From Bacterioplanoides sp. SCSIO 12839 (lineage in GTDB: Bacteria; Pseudomonadota; Gammaproteobacteria; Pseudomonadales; Oceanobacteraceae): a DNA stretch of 64,000 nucleotides. The notes beneath the pieces were generated by a model. It was given only the letters and a program-made list of their open reading frames with translations. It did no database searches and had not been told where the DNA came from. This document shows, piece by piece, positions 47,413 to 57,061 of the stretch. The translations under genes were made by a program, and so were the position numbers. Location of the stretch: contig NZ_CP073745.1 in the NCBI RefSeq assembly GCF_024397975.1, forward strand, positions 1,328,501 to 1,392,500, in the 5' to 3' direction. Position 1 is the first letter of the stretch; every line of letters starts with the position of its first letter.

Positions 47413-47517
47413 TGGCAGAACGGCGTTAAAATTTTTATCGAGCTGCTCATTTAGGCGACTAAACTCCGCTCTCTCAAAAATTTTGCCTTGTTCTGCCTGC
47501 TTCGTAAACGCTCAAAT
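47413..47517. repeat. Imperfect palindromic intergenic element, copy A (after upp)
   Basis: Outer arms GCAGAAC (47415-47421) and GTTCTGC (47490-47496) enclose AT-rich arms (GTTAAAATTTTT and AAAAATTTTG). These enclose a central core GCTCATTTA..GACTAAACTCCGCT. The same core and flanking order recur at copy B after uraA. The element is a candidate stem-loop. It could attenuate transcription between upp and uraA. Confidence 0.65.
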
Positions 47518-47571
47518 AAGACGCACTGTATTCAGATAAAATTTCAATAAATTAAATATAGAGGAAGTCGT

Positions 47572-48846
47572 ATGTCTCAGGATGCTTACGCCGGTTGGCG
47601 TACCGTACTGGCCGGTTTGCAAATGTTATTTGTGGCCTTTGGTGCTTTGGTATTGATGCCGTTAATTACCGGCTTAAACCCCAGTGTGGCGTTATTCACC
47701 GCAGGTATCGGTACTTTATTATTTCAGTTGATTACCAAGCGCTCTGTGCCGGTATTTCTGGCATCGTCGTTTGTGTTTATTGCACCGATTATCGGCATTA
47801 TCCAGCAGTACGGTGATGACGGTGTGGCCGTTGCGATGGGTGCATTATTCTGCTCTGGTTTTACCTATATGGTGCTGGCGATTCTGGTGGCAGTCCGTGG
47901 TCCGGGTTTTCTGCATCGTATTATGCCGCCGGTAGTAACTGGTCCGATCATTATGATTATTGGCTTGGGTCTGGCGCCGATTGCCGTGAATATGGCGATG
48001 GGCAAAACCGGTGATGCGTCGGCTCAGCTGTTCCCGTATGCCGATGCGATCTGGGTATCAATGCCGGCGTTATTGGTTACCTTGCTGGTGGCGACATTGG
48101 CGAAAGGCATTTTCCGTTTAGTGCCGATTCTGGCGGGTATTGTTGTTGGTTATAGCATTGCTGCCTTTATGGGTATGGTGGATTTCTCCGCCGTGAATAA
48201 CAGTGCCTGGGTTGCAGTACCGGATTTTGTGACGCCAAAATTTGAAATGGCGGCCATTTTACTGATGATGCCGGTAGCACTGGTGGCTGCGATTGAACAC
48301 GTCGGTGATGTGTTGGCGATCTCCAGTGTGACGGGTGATAACTACGTCGAAAAACCAGGCCTGCATCGCACGCTGTTAGGTGATGGTGTTGCGACCTCTG
48401 CCGCTGCGTTATTTGGTGGTCCACCCAACACCACGTACTCCGAAGTGACAGGGGCGGTGATGTTAACAAAGGCCTTTAATCCAGTAATCATGACCTTTGC
48501 TGCAGGCTTTGCGATCTCTCTGGCATTTATTGCCAAGTTTGGTGCATTCCTGCAAACCATTCCGGCACCGGTGATGGGCGGTATTCTGATTTTGTTGTTT
48601 GGTTCGATTGCTTCTGTTGGCCTGAATATTCTGGTTAAAGCACGGGTTGATATGGGTCAGCAGCGTAATCTGGTGATTGTGTCGACCACGCTGGTATTTG
48701 GCATTGGTGGTATGACGTTGGGTAGTCTTGAAGGTTTAAGCCTGTGTGGCTTGGTTGCCATCGTGCTGAATCTGGTATTACCGAAAGCCGATGAAACCGA
48801 AGACTTGCATGAGGAAGAAGAGATTGTGGAAGATATGGTGAAATAA
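47572..48846 (+). CDS. uraA: Uracil/xanthine permease family transporter
   Basis: 424 residues with about 14 membrane segments, NCS2 family. The start WRTVLAGLQMLFVAFGALVLMPLITGLNP is followed by FLASSFVFIAPI, MPPVVTGPIIMIIGLGLAPIAVNMA, and the substrate-binding AIEHVGDVLAISSVTG with the His/Glu typical of UraA. LFGGPPNTTYSEVTGAVMLT is also present. It takes up uracil by proton symport. Following upp, it completes a salvage pair. An acidic C-terminal tail (DETEDLHEEEEIVEDM) is cytoplasmic. Confidence 0.95.
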   Translation: MSQDAYAGWRTVLAGLQMLFVAFGALVLMPLITGLNPSVALFTAGIGTLLFQLITKRSVPVFLASSFVFIAPIIGIIQQYGDDGVAVAMGALFCSGFTYMVLAILVAVRGPGFLHRIMPPVVTGPIIMIIGLGLAPIAVNMAMGKTGDASAQLFPYADAIWVSMPALLVTLLVATLAKGIFRLVPILAGIVVGYSIAAFMGMVDFSAVNNSAWVAVPDFVTPKFEMAAILLMMPVALVAAIEHVGDVLAISSVTGDNYVEKPGLHRTLLGDGVATSAAALFGGPPNTTYSEVTGAVMLTKAFNPVIMTFAAGFAISLAFIAKFGAFLQTIPAPVMGGILILLFGSIASVGLNILVKARVDMGQQRNLVIVSTTLVFGIGGMTLGSLEGLSLCGLVAIVLNLVLPKADETEDLHEEEEIVEDMVK

Positions 48847-48854
48847 CTTCCCTA

Positions 48855-48996
48855 GCAGGCTGTTGAAAAACTACTTACGTTGCCATAACTTCGTTAAAAA
48901 TCAGCTCAAAATGCTCATTTATGACTTATAAACTGCGCGTTTTCGCTGATTTTTGTCTTGTTCTGACTGCCTCAGAAACATTTTTCAACAGCCTGC
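48855..48996. repeat. MITE-like palindromic element, copy B (after uraA)
   Basis: A 142-bp element bounded by a perfect 16-bp inverted repeat, GCAGGCTGTTGAAAAA at 48855-48870 and its complement at 48981-48996. Inside, GTTAAAAATCAGC pairs with GCTGATTTTTG, around the core GCTCATTTATGACTTATAAACTGCGC, which resembles copy A. No clear target duplication flanks it. It carries no coding frame of note. Confidence 0.75.
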
Positions 48997-49036
48997 CTGG
49001 GCCTGTTAATAGCCCTAAACCTTGCAATGCTCAATC

Positions 49037-49071
49037 AAACCCCGAAGTGGATTGCCGCTTCGGGGTTTTTT
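49037..49071 (+). terminator. Terminator downstream of uraA
   Basis: AAACCCCGAAGTGG-attg-CCGCTTCGGGGTTTTTT, a 14-bp stem with one G-T pair, a four-base loop and a T run. Confidence 0.9.
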
Positions 49072-49135
49072 ATGGTTTTGTTGCTTTGATCGGAGTGCGG
49101 TAAAGTCTGTTTGTTGTACAACGCAGAGAAACGCT

Positions 49136-49378
49136 ATGGAATACGAAATACAACATCAGCCAGAGCAGTCGCGATTTTTGCTTATTAAAGGTGAGCATGA
49201 ATGTGTACTGGATTATGTTGTCAATAATGATCAGCTTGATTTTACGCATACCTATGTTCCTTTTCGCTTGCGTGGGCAAGGCCTGGCTGAAGTGTTGGTG
49301 GAACACGGCTTAGCCTGGGCTAAAAAAGAAGGTTATGTTTTGCAGGCCAGCTGCTGGTATGTGCAGAAATTTTTATAA
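49136..49378 (+). CDS. GNAT-like N-acetyltransferase (YjdJ/Gtn-type, small)
   Basis: 80 residues from ATG 49136. The minimal acetyltransferase motif lies in DQLDFTHTYVPFRLRGQGLAEVLVEHGLAWAKKEGYVLQASCWYVQKFL, with RGQG.A as the acetyl-CoA pyrophosphate loop. The N-terminal strands EYEIQHQPEQSRFLLI and HECVLDYVV complete the short fold. Such mini-GNAT proteins (COG2388) have no well-defined substrate. The MFS gene follows after 30 bp on the same strand. Confidence 0.82.
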   Translation: MEYEIQHQPEQSRFLLIKGEHECVLDYVVNNDQLDFTHTYVPFRLRGQGLAEVLVEHGLAWAKKEGYVLQASCWYVQKFL

Positions 49379-49408
49379 ATACAACAAGTACATTATCCCG
49401 AACGCAAA

Positions 49409-50608
49409 ATGAAAAAGTGGATCGCTTTAATTTGTTTGTATCTGGTGCAGGGTTTACCGCACGGTTTTTTTGGTCAGGCGATGCCGGTGTTGATGCGCGA
49501 GCAAGGACTGGATCTGACCATGATCGGTTTTTTATCGCTTCTGGCGTTGCCCTGGGCGCTTAAGTTTATCTGGGCGCCGTGGCTGGATAAATTCAGCCTG
49601 TACAAACATGAATATCGTCGTAGCTGGATCTTTGCCATGAACTACAGTGCGGCGGCCATTCTATTGGTGATTGCCTTGCAGCCAGTGGAATTCTGGGTGC
49701 AGCAAAATATGCTGCTGTTTGCCGCACTATTGTTTTGCCTGAATCTGGTGATTTCCACCCAGGATATTGCGACCGATGCGTTAGCGGTTGAGAATCTTGC
49801 GAGCCATGAACGGGGCATCGGTAACGGTGTACAGGTAGCGGGTTATCGCATTGGTATGGTGCTGGCCGGTGGCGTATTGGTGGCTTTATTTGGTTGGTTT
49901 GGCTGGCAGGGAGCTGTGTTATTACTGGCGCTGGCAATGGTTGCTGGAACACTGCCGTTATGGCGATTTCCGCCCAAGCCACATGTGGTGGATGATCAAC
50001 CGTTATGGCCGTTATGGCTGGATTTTTTCCGCGCACCGGGAGCCGGCTTATGGCTGCTGATGATTTTCCTGTTTAAGTTTGGTGATGCATTTGGCACACA
50101 AATGATCCGGCCGATGCTGGTGGACCAAGGGATTACGTTAGAGCAAATGGGCGTTATTCTGGGCTCGGTTGGTTTTGCCGCCGGTTTATTGGGCGCTTTA
50201 GTGGGCGGTTGGATGGTGAGTCGTATTGGCCGGCAAACTGCGCTACTTGGTTTTCTATTGATTGAGGCGCTGGCGTTGTTGAGCTACCTCGGCCTGGATG
50301 GGCAGGGTATGTTTCGCATTTATGTTGCTGTAACGCTTGAGCATATTGCCGGTGGTATGGCGACAGCTGCGTTATTTACTGTGATGATGGATCGTTGTCG
50401 TGAGCACTGTGCCGCAGCTGACTATGCTTTGCAGAGTTGTGTGGTGGTGGTCTCAGGTATGATTGCCGGTATGTTGTCTGGATTCAGTGCCCAGGCGCTC
50501 GGGTATGACGGACATTTTATCGTTGCAGCCGGGTTATGTATGATTGCTCTGTTGGTGGTGTGGCAGGCCATTCGTCATGGCTTAATTACTGCGCGCCGAG
50601 CGATTTAA
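49409..50608 (+). CDS. MFS permease, AmpG/acetyl-CoA-transporter-like
   Basis: 399 residues, 12 predicted membrane segments. LYLVQGLPHGFFGQAMPVLMREQGLDLTMIGFLSLLALPWALKFIWAPWLDKF is the signature of the AmpG/SLC33-like branch, and STQDIATDALAVENL in the middle is also characteristic. AmpG imports anhydro-muropeptides. Smaller relatives like this one have unproven substrates, so AmpG itself is not assigned. A TusA-like gene follows after 40 bp. Confidence 0.8.
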   Translation: MKKWIALICLYLVQGLPHGFFGQAMPVLMREQGLDLTMIGFLSLLALPWALKFIWAPWLDKFSLYKHEYRRSWIFAMNYSAAAILLVIALQPVEFWVQQNMLLFAALLFCLNLVISTQDIATDALAVENLASHERGIGNGVQVAGYRIGMVLAGGVLVALFGWFGWQGAVLLLALAMVAGTLPLWRFPPKPHVVDDQPLWPLWLDFFRAPGAGLWLLMIFLFKFGDAFGTQMIRPMLVDQGITLEQMGVILGSVGFAAGLLGALVGGWMVSRIGRQTALLGFLLIEALALLSYLGLDGQGMFRIYVAVTLEHIAGGMATAALFTVMMDRCREHCAAADYALQSCVVVVSGMIAGMLSGFSAQALGYDGHFIVAAGLCMIALLVVWQAIRHGLITARRAI

Positions 50609-50648
50609 ACTCTGGCTAATTTTATATTTATTTTCAGGTTGTTAAATA

Positions 50649-50897
50649 ATGAGTGATATAACTGCAACTCATCACCTTAATGCAAAAGGGTTGTTTTGCC
50701 CGGAGCCAGTGATGATGCTGCATAATATAATTCGGGATATGGCATTAAACGATGTGGTTGAAATTCTGGCGACGGACCCTTCAACCCAGCGGGATTTTCT
50801 CAAATTCTGTAACTTTCTGAATCAGGAAATGATTTTGATGGAAGAGCAGGATGGTGTGTATCGGTTTTTAATTAAAAAGCAGTCTGACGACGAATAA
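50649..50897 (+). CDS. tusA: TusA-family sulfurtransferase
   Basis: 82 residues. The sulfur-carrying cysteine is Cys17 in LNAKGLFCPEPVMMLHNIIRDM, the CPxP-type motif of TusA. VVEILATDPSTQRDFLKFCNFLNQEM completes the two-layer fold. TusA passes persulfide sulfur from IscS toward tRNA 2-thiouridine synthesis and other acceptors. Length and the CPEP motif fit TusA itself rather than YedF-type relatives, with moderate certainty. A terminator follows at 50949. Confidence 0.87.
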   Translation: MSDITATHHLNAKGLFCPEPVMMLHNIIRDMALNDVVEILATDPSTQRDFLKFCNFLNQEMILMEEQDGVYRFLIKKQSDDE

Positions 50898-50948
50898 TTA
50901 TTTTTCAGAAAACCTTAATCACAAAAAAACTAGCCCAAAAACAAGCAT

Positions 50949-50980
50949 AAAAAAGAGCAGCTCAATGGCTGCTCTTTTTG
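50949..50980. terminator. Bidirectional terminator between tusA and porin gene
   Basis: AAAAAAGAGCAGC-tcaatg-GCTGCTCTTTTT with A and T tracts on both sides, between convergent genes. Confidence 0.88.
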
Positions 50981-51007
50981 TGTTTGATTACATCGATCTA
51001 GCGGTAA

Positions 51008-52132
51008 TCAGAAGCTCTGACGTAAGCTGAACAGGAAGGCCTGAGTTTTGCCATCGCTACCATAGTCAGCTTCTTCAAACTCAAAACCGGCCAGGCGAGA
51101 GCCGCTCAGCTGGTAATAAGCGCTGCCGTAGATATTGCTGTCTAACTGGCGCTGAGTTTTGTCGTCGTCTTCACCTTGTGCATAGCCCAGGTTCAGAACC
51201 AGTTTTTTCACTGGCTTGTAGCTAACGGCAAGAGTGGTGGACTGACGCTTGTCATCATCACCAGTGTCGCGATCGGCGCCACGGTACGCAAAACCAAAGT
51301 CCAGCTGGTCGTTAACAACGTATTTACCACCAACGCTGTAGATCATTGGCTCTGCAATGTCTTCACCGGCATCTTTGGCTGCATCGCTTTCAACCACAAT
51401 CGATTGAATAGCCGAGGCATTTAACGTTAAACCACCAAAAGTTGCAGCAGTACCCACAGTTACCGCGGTGATGCCGCTGTCGTTAACTAATTCCTGGTCG
51501 TCACCGACGGTAATTTCGCGATCATCTTCGGCGATATGCAGAGCAACCGTTGCTGTGAATGGACTATCGCTGAAGCCACCGCCACCGTAGGTGTAGTTAA
51601 TGGTGCTGTCATTACGGTAACCGTAAGCTACAGAACCTGGCATGGTTTCTGTGATGTAGAAGTAAGAACCTACGCCCTGAACTTCGCTGCGGTGAGTGTT
51701 CCAGGCACTGTATTCAAAATAAGGAGACCATTGAGCACCCACTTTGAAGCTGTGTTCGCCTTTAGACAGGCCGAACCAACCCAGGCGAGTACGAGCAAAA
51801 GCGCCGCCATCATCTAATACGTTGATACGGGCCTCAACGCGGTAGCTACCCACCCAGCCATCTTCCAGCTCTTCTTCACCCATGACACCCAGGCGAGACT
51901 GAACGCTGTTGGTCAGTGCGAATTGGCGATCATCGGTGTTGCGGTTAGCGCGATTTCTTGGGTCGTCGGAACCGCTACCTGGGTAAACATCAGTCCCATT
52001 AGTAGCGCTGTTGGAATAGGTTTCCAGGCCAATATCGACGAAACCGTAAAAGTTAACACTCGGTGCAGCAGCAGCTGTTGACGTTAAGGCGGCAGCCGCT
52101 ACAGCGATAGCCAGAGGGGTTTTATAAGACAT
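51008..52132 (-). CDS. Gram-negative outer membrane porin
   Basis: 374 residues. The signal peptide MSYKTPLAIAVAAAALTSTAAA is cleaved before APSVNFYGFVDIGLETYSN. The mature protein is a run of alternating amphipathic strands (for example YRVEARINVLDD, AFARTRLGWFGLSKGEHSFKVG, KLVLNLGYAQGEDDD). It ends in FLFSLRQSF with the C-terminal Phe needed for outer membrane assembly. This is the general trimeric porin family (Porin_4-like). Acidic loops with Asp/Asn runs are present. Specificity is unknown. Confidence 0.9.
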   Translation of the reverse strand: MSYKTPLAIAVAAAALTSTAAAAPSVNFYGFVDIGLETYSNSATNGTDVYPGSGSDDPRNRANRNTDDRQFALTNSVQSRLGVMGEEELEDGWVGSYRVEARINVLDDGGAFARTRLGWFGLSKGEHSFKVGAQWSPYFEYSAWNTHRSEVQGVGSYFYITETMPGSVAYGYRNDSTINYTYGGGGFSDSPFTATVALHIAEDDREITVGDDQELVNDSGITAVTVGTAATFGGLTLNASAIQSIVVESDAAKDAGEDIAEPMIYSVGGKYVVNDQLDFGFAYRGADRDTGDDDKRQSTTLAVSYKPVKKLVLNLGYAQGEDDDKTQRQLDSNIYGSAYYQLSGSRLAGFEFEEADYGSDGKTQAFLFSLRQSF

Positions 52133-52566
52133 ACGTTCATACCTTCTTTTTATTTCTGGTCGCGATAAATCAGGGAGTCATTCTTCTGTCTTATCACGAA
52201 AACGCCGCCACATTACAGAAATTTGACTGAATGGCCAGTGCAATTAATAGGGCATGTTGACTGCGTGTTATGTTGTTGGCTTGGCGGTTAGGTATATCTT
52301 CGGTTGGCTATTGGTATTAATACGTACTTTTTCTGTTATGGTAATTTTATTTCACATAAGTATTTGAAATATAAGCAGTTAAATTTTCTTTATTGGTGTT
52401 TTAAATGGTGAAATTGAATGGTCATTCAATGATATTGTTTGACCTGTGAAACAATGTTGGTGATCAGGCGAGTTGCCCTAAAAAAATGTAATTTTTTGTT
52501 ACGTTGATATTTTGGTCAGGATTTTAAGGGGGTTTTGCAGTCACTCGGGTTACCATGATTCCGTGG
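52133..52566. other. Gene-free intergenic region upstream of porin and thrS
   Basis: About 430 AT-rich bases with no credible coding frame. It should contain the porin promoter on the minus strand and has one perfect dyad at 52413-52430 (ATTGAATG-gt-CATTCAAT) that looks like a repressor operator. Nothing else recognisable was seen. Confidence 0.6.
52413..52430. promoter_or_regulatory. Perfect dyad, possible repressor operator
   Basis: ATTGAATG and CATTCAAT are perfect inverted repeats with a 2-bp spacer, 281 bp before the porin start and 224 bp before thrS. The size and spacing suit a TetR-type dimer. The binding protein is unknown. Confidence 0.4.
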
Positions 52567-52595
52567 TTTACACTTTTGCGCTGACTCTGTAAAGT
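52567..52595 (+). promoter_or_regulatory. Candidate sigma-70 promoter of thrS
   Basis: TTTACA and TAAAGT with a 17-bp spacer, ending 58 bp before the thrS start and just upstream of a leader hairpin. Confidence 0.5.
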
Positions 52596-52612
52596 ACGCG
52601 ATCAATTTTCAC

Positions 52613-52633
52613 GTGGCCTGTCGTGGGGGCCAC
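52613..52633 (+). promoter_or_regulatory. thrS leader hairpin, possible ThrRS operator
   Basis: A perfect GTGGCC/GGCCAC stem with the nine-base loop TGTCGTGGG ends 20 bases before the thrS ATG. The loop contains CGT, the anticodon sequence of one tRNA-Thr. E. coli ThrRS represses its own mRNA by binding an anticodon-like hairpin here. A similar role is suggested but unproven. Confidence 0.4.
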
Positions 52634-52653
52634 CACTGGTAAAGGACTCAATA

Positions 52654-54585
52654 ATGCCTGTTATTACCCTTCCTGATGGTTCGAAGCGCGAATTCGACCA
52701 GCCTGTTACCTTGATGCAAGTTGCCGAAGATATCGGCCCGGGTTTAGCCAAGGCGACCGTGTGTGGTCGTATTAATGGTGAGCTGGTCGATGCTTGTGAA
52801 CTGATTACGCATGATGCTGATGTGACCCTGATCACGGGCCGTGATCAGGACGGTCTGGAAGTGATTCGTCACTCCTTTGCTCACCTGGTTGGCCATGCCG
52901 TTAAGCAGTTGTATCCACACGCCAAAATGGCGATTGGCCCGGTGATTGACGACGGCTTCTATTACGACATCGACTTTGAGCGTCCATTTACGCCGGAAGA
53001 TGTGGCTGATATTGAAAAGCGTATTAAAGAGCTGATCAAAAAAGACTACACCGTAGAAAAGAAAATGACGCCGATTCGTGAGGCGCGCCGGGTATTTGTT
53101 GATCGTCAGGAAGATTACAAGGTTGAGCTGATTGATAACCTGATCGAGAAGGGTGAAACCGAAGTTGGCCTGTATCATCACGAAGAATACGTGGATATGT
53201 GTCGCGGCCCTCACGTACCGAACACTCGTGTGATGCGTGTCTTTAAACTGATGCGGGTCTCCGGTGCTTATTGGCGTGGCGATGCGAATAATCAGCAGTT
53301 ACAGCGTATTTATGGTACCGCATGGAACGACAAAAAAGAGCAAAAGGCTTACCTGACTCGTTTGGAGGAAGCTGAGAAGCGTGACCACCGTAAACTGGCC
53401 AAACAATTAGACTTGTTCCATCTGCAAGAAGAAGCGCCGGGTATGGTGTTCTGGCATCCAAATGGCTGGACCATGTATCAGGTTCTTGAGCAGTACATGC
53501 GTAAAGTTCAGAACGACGCCGGTTATAAAGAAATTAAAACCCCTCAGGTGGTTGATCGCGCGTTGTGGGAAAAATCCGGTCACTGGGAACATTACTCTGA
53601 TGCGATGTTTACCACCGAATCGGAAAAGCGCACCTATGCGGTGAAGCCGATGAACTGTCCGGGTCATATTCAGGTATTTAATCAGGGCCTGAAGAGCTAC
53701 CGTGACCTGCCATTACGCTTAGCCGAATTTGGCTGCTGTCACCGTAATGAACCATCCGGTGCTCTGCACGGCATTATGCGGGTGCGTGGCTTTACTCAGG
53801 ACGATGCGCATATTTTTGTTTCTGAAAATCAGATCCGTCAGGAAGCCTCTGACTTTATTAAGCTGACGCTGGATGTATACAAAGACTTCGGTTTTGACGC
53901 GGTTGAAATGAAGTTGTCGACTCGCCCAGAAGGCCGTATTGGTGCAGATGAACAGTGGGATCTGGCAGAAGCCGCACTGGAAGACGCATTGAATGATGCT
54001 GGTCTGGAGTGGGAATTGCAGCCGGGTGAAGGCGCTTTCTATGGCCCTAAGATTGAGTTCTCCCTGCGCGATTGTCTGAATCGTGTCTGGCAGTGCGGTA
54101 CCTTGCAGCTCGACTTTATGTTGCCGGGCCGTTTAGGTGCACAATTTGTTGACGAAGATGGCGAGCGCAAAACGCCGGTGATGTTACACCGTGCTATTCT
54201 GGGTTCGTTCGAGCGATTTGTTGGGATTCTGATTGAGCATTACGCCGGAGCGATGCCACCTTGGTTGGCTCCGCAGCAGGTTTCGGTACTCAATATCACC
54301 GATAATCAGAGCGAATATTGTGAAAAACTGGCAGAAAGCCTGAAATCACGCGGATTCCGTGCCCAAGCGGACTTGAGAAACGAGAAGATCGGCTTTAAAA
54401 TCCGCGAGCACACTTTGCACAAGGTACCTTACCTGTTGGTGGTAGGGGATAAAGAAGTAGAAGCAAACACCGTAGCTGTCCGTACGCGTAAAGGTGAAGA
54501 CCTGGGCGTAATGAGTATCGATGCCTTTATCGAGCTGTTGGAAGGCGCTATTGCACAGCGCGGTCGGTTTGGAATGGAGAGCTGA
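52654..54585 (+). CDS. thrS: Threonyl-tRNA synthetase
   Basis: 643 residues. The N-terminal TGS domain ([28 protein letters not shown]) and the editing domain with [16 protein letters not shown] are followed by the class II catalytic core. Motif 2 is [30 protein letters not shown], the zinc ligands include Cys in MNCPGH, and motif 3 is [16 protein letters not shown]-terminal anticodon-binding domain follows. The start is supported by AAGGA 7 bases upstream. infC starts 3 bases after the stop, so thrS-infC are co-transcribed as in E. coli. Confidence 0.98.
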   Translation: MPVITLPDGSKREFDQPVTLMQVAEDIGPGLAKATVCGRINGELVDACELITHDADVTLITGRDQDGLEVIRHSFAHLVGHAVKQLYPHAKMAIGPVIDDGFYYDIDFERPFTPEDVADIEKRIKELIKKDYTVEKKMTPIREARRVFVDRQEDYKVELIDNLIEKGETEVGLYHHEEYVDMCRGPHVPNTRVMRVFKLMRVSGAYWRGDANNQQLQRIYGTAWNDKKEQKAYLTRLEEAEKRDHRKLAKQLDLFHLQEEAPGMVFWHPNGWTMYQVLEQYMRKVQNDAGYKEIKTPQVVDRALWEKSGHWEHYSDAMFTTESEKRTYAVKPMNCPGHIQVFNQGLKSYRDLPLRLAEFGCCHRNEPSGALHGIMRVRGFTQDDAHIFVSENQIRQEASDFIKLTLDVYKDFGFDAVEMKLSTRPEGRIGADEQWDLAEAALEDALNDAGLEWELQPGEGAFYGPKIEFSLRDCLNRVWQCGTLQLDFMLPGRLGAQFVDEDGERKTPVMLHRAILGSFERFVGILIEHYAGAMPPWLAPQQVSVLNITDNQSEYCEKLAESLKSRGFRAQADLRNEKIGFKIREHTLHKVPYLLVVGDKEVEANTVAVRTRKGEDLGVMSIDAFIELLEGAIAQRGRFGMES

Positions 54586-54588
54586 GTT

Positions 54589-55128
54589 ATCAGACGCGAT
54601 AATAGAAGAGGCCGTCAAGAACCACGCGCGGCTATTAATGATAATATCCGTGCCACTGAGGTACGTTTAATCGGTGCTGACGGCGATCAGGTCGGCGTTG
54701 TAAGTATTAAAGAAGCTTTGGAAGCGGCTGCGGAAGCAGAGCTGGATCTGGTACAGATCTCTGACGGCGATCCGATTGTCTGTAAAATTATGGACTTTGG
54801 TAAGAAGCTGTATGAAGAGAAAAAGCAGAAGGCCGAAGCTAAAAAGCGCCAGCATCAGGTCCAGATTAAGGAAATCAAATTCCGTCCGGGCACTGAAGAA
54901 GGCGATTACCAGATTAAGCTGCGTAAGCTGCGTGAATTCTTAGAAGCGGGCAATAAAGCGAAAATTTCCATTCGTTTCCGTGGTCGTGAGATGGCGCACC
55001 AGCAAATCGGTATGGAATTAATGAATCGTGTTGAAGGTGACCTGGAAGATCTGGGTACGGTTGAACAGCGTCCTAAGCTGGAAGGCCGTCAGATGGTGAT
55101 GGTCCTAGGCCCGGTTAAAAAGAAGTAG
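54589..55128 (+). CDS. infC: Translation initiation factor IF-3 (non-canonical ATC start)
   Basis: About 179 residues. After the thrS stop the frame reads GTT-ATC-AGA-CGC with no ATG, GTG or TTG until 54715. A start there would cut off the N-terminal domain ([26 protein letters not shown]). ATC at 54589 is therefore taken as the start, with GGAG at 54576-54579, 9 bases upstream. E. coli infC starts with AUU, which lets IF-3 limit its own synthesis by rejecting non-standard starts. An AUC codon would work the same way. The C-terminal domain includes [22 protein letters not shown]-type sequence and [13 protein letters not shown]. Confidence 0.92.
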   Translation: MRRDNRRGRQEPRAAINDNIRATEVRLIGADGDQVGVVSIKEALEAAAEAELDLVQISDGDPIVCKIMDFGKKLYEEKKQKAEAKKRQHQVQIKEIKFRPGTEEGDYQIKLRKLREFLEAGNKAKISIRFRGREMAHQQIGMELMNRVEGDLEDLGTVEQRPKLEGRQMVMVLGPVKKK

Positions 55129-55151
55129 TCTGGTTTTCAAAGAACCTTAAG

Positions 55152-55184
55152 CCCAGCCAAATTATGTTGTATTGGCTGGGTTTT
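55152..55184 (+). terminator. Terminator between infC and rpmI
   Basis: CCCAGCCAA-attatgttgta-TTGGCTGGG followed by TTTTATT. It could be a partial terminator or attenuator within the thrS-infC-rpmI-rplT transcript. Confidence 0.75.
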
Positions 55185-55266
55185 ATTCGTTCTGCCAGAC
55201 ACTCAGTAAGCTTATAAAAGTTTGCTGTTCTCATGGCAGGTGCTTATACGCCCTGCTTGTATGGCA

Positions 55267-55300
55267 GGTGTTGTACAGGGTCTTAGTTTCTGTACGCACC
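55267..55300 (+). promoter_or_regulatory. rpmI leader hairpin, possible L20 autoregulatory site
   Basis: GTACAG (55273-55278) pairs with CTGTAC (55290-55295), extended by GGTG/CACC at 55267-55270 and 55297-55300. It lies 20 bases before the rpmI start. L20 regulates rpmI-rplT translation through structured leaders in several bacteria; this is a candidate only. Confidence 0.4.
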
Positions 55301-55320
55301 ATAACGTTGGAGTTGAAAAA

Positions 55321-55515
55321 ATGCCTAAGATCAAAACTAAGAGTGGCGCAGCTAAGCGCTTCAAAAAGACTGCGAACGGTTTCAAGCACCGTCAGGCTCA
55401 CCGTAGCCACATCCTGACCAAGAAGAGCACTAAGCGTAAGCGTCACTTACGTCCAATGCTGCAATTGCACGCTGCCGACAAAAAGTTGGTTATGCGTATG
55501 TTACCTAACCTTTAA
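55321..55515 (+). CDS. rpmI: 50S ribosomal protein L35
   Basis: 64 residues, strongly basic. The whole chain is the L35 family: [20 protein letters not shown], the [18 protein letters not shown] segment and the LVMRMLPNL end. It is part of the large ribosomal subunit. The ATG at 55321 is preceded by TTGGAG 11 bases upstream; an upstream in-frame extension to 55222 is not part of the protein. rplT follows after 24 bp. Confidence 0.98.
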   Translation: MPKIKTKSGAAKRFKKTANGFKHRQAHRSHILTKKSTKRKRHLRPMLQLHAADKKLVMRMLPNL

Positions 55516-55539
55516 TCGGTACTGTTCAGGAGATAAATT

Positions 55540-55893
55540 ATGGCTCGTGTAAAACGTGGTGTTGTCGCTCGTCGTCGTCACAAAAAAATTCTGAAGCAGG
55601 CTAAAGGTTACTACGGTGCTCGTAGCCGTGTATTCCGCGTCGCTAAACAAGCGGTTATTAAAGCGGGTCAGTACGCTTACCGTGACCGTCGTCAGCGTAA
55701 GCGTCAGTTCCGTCAACTGTGGATTGCTCGTATTAATGCGGGTGCTCGTCAGAACGGTCTGTCTTACAGCAAGTTCATCAATGGCCTGAAAAAGGCAACT
55801 GTTGAAATTGACCGTAAGGTGCTGGCTGATTTAGCAGTTAACGAAAAAGCAGCGTTCGCGGCTCTGGTAGAAAAAGCCAAGTCCAGCCTGTAA
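55540..55893 (+). CDS. rplT: 50S ribosomal protein L20
   Basis: 117 residues. It is an early-binding large-subunit assembly protein. The basic N-terminal extension [30 protein letters not shown] inserts into 23S rRNA, and the globular C-terminal half ([38 protein letters not shown]) also binds the mRNA leader in autoregulation. The Shine-Dalgarno CAGGAG is 9 bases upstream. Confidence 0.98.
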   Translation: MARVKRGVVARRRHKKILKQAKGYYGARSRVFRVAKQAVIKAGQYAYRDRRQRKRQFRQLWIARINAGARQNGLSYSKFINGLKKATVEIDRKVLADLAVNEKAAFAALVEKAKSSL

Positions 55894-55912
55894 TTTCGGC
55901 GGTAAGCCGTGA

Positions 55913-57037
<1,125 letters not shown>

Positions 57038-57061
57038 CACCCGCAACCAGAGGACACTCTT

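Noticed and set aside
54718-55128. Short infC starting at the first ATG
   Set aside because: It would delete the conserved IF-3 N-terminal domain that is clearly encoded upstream in the same frame.
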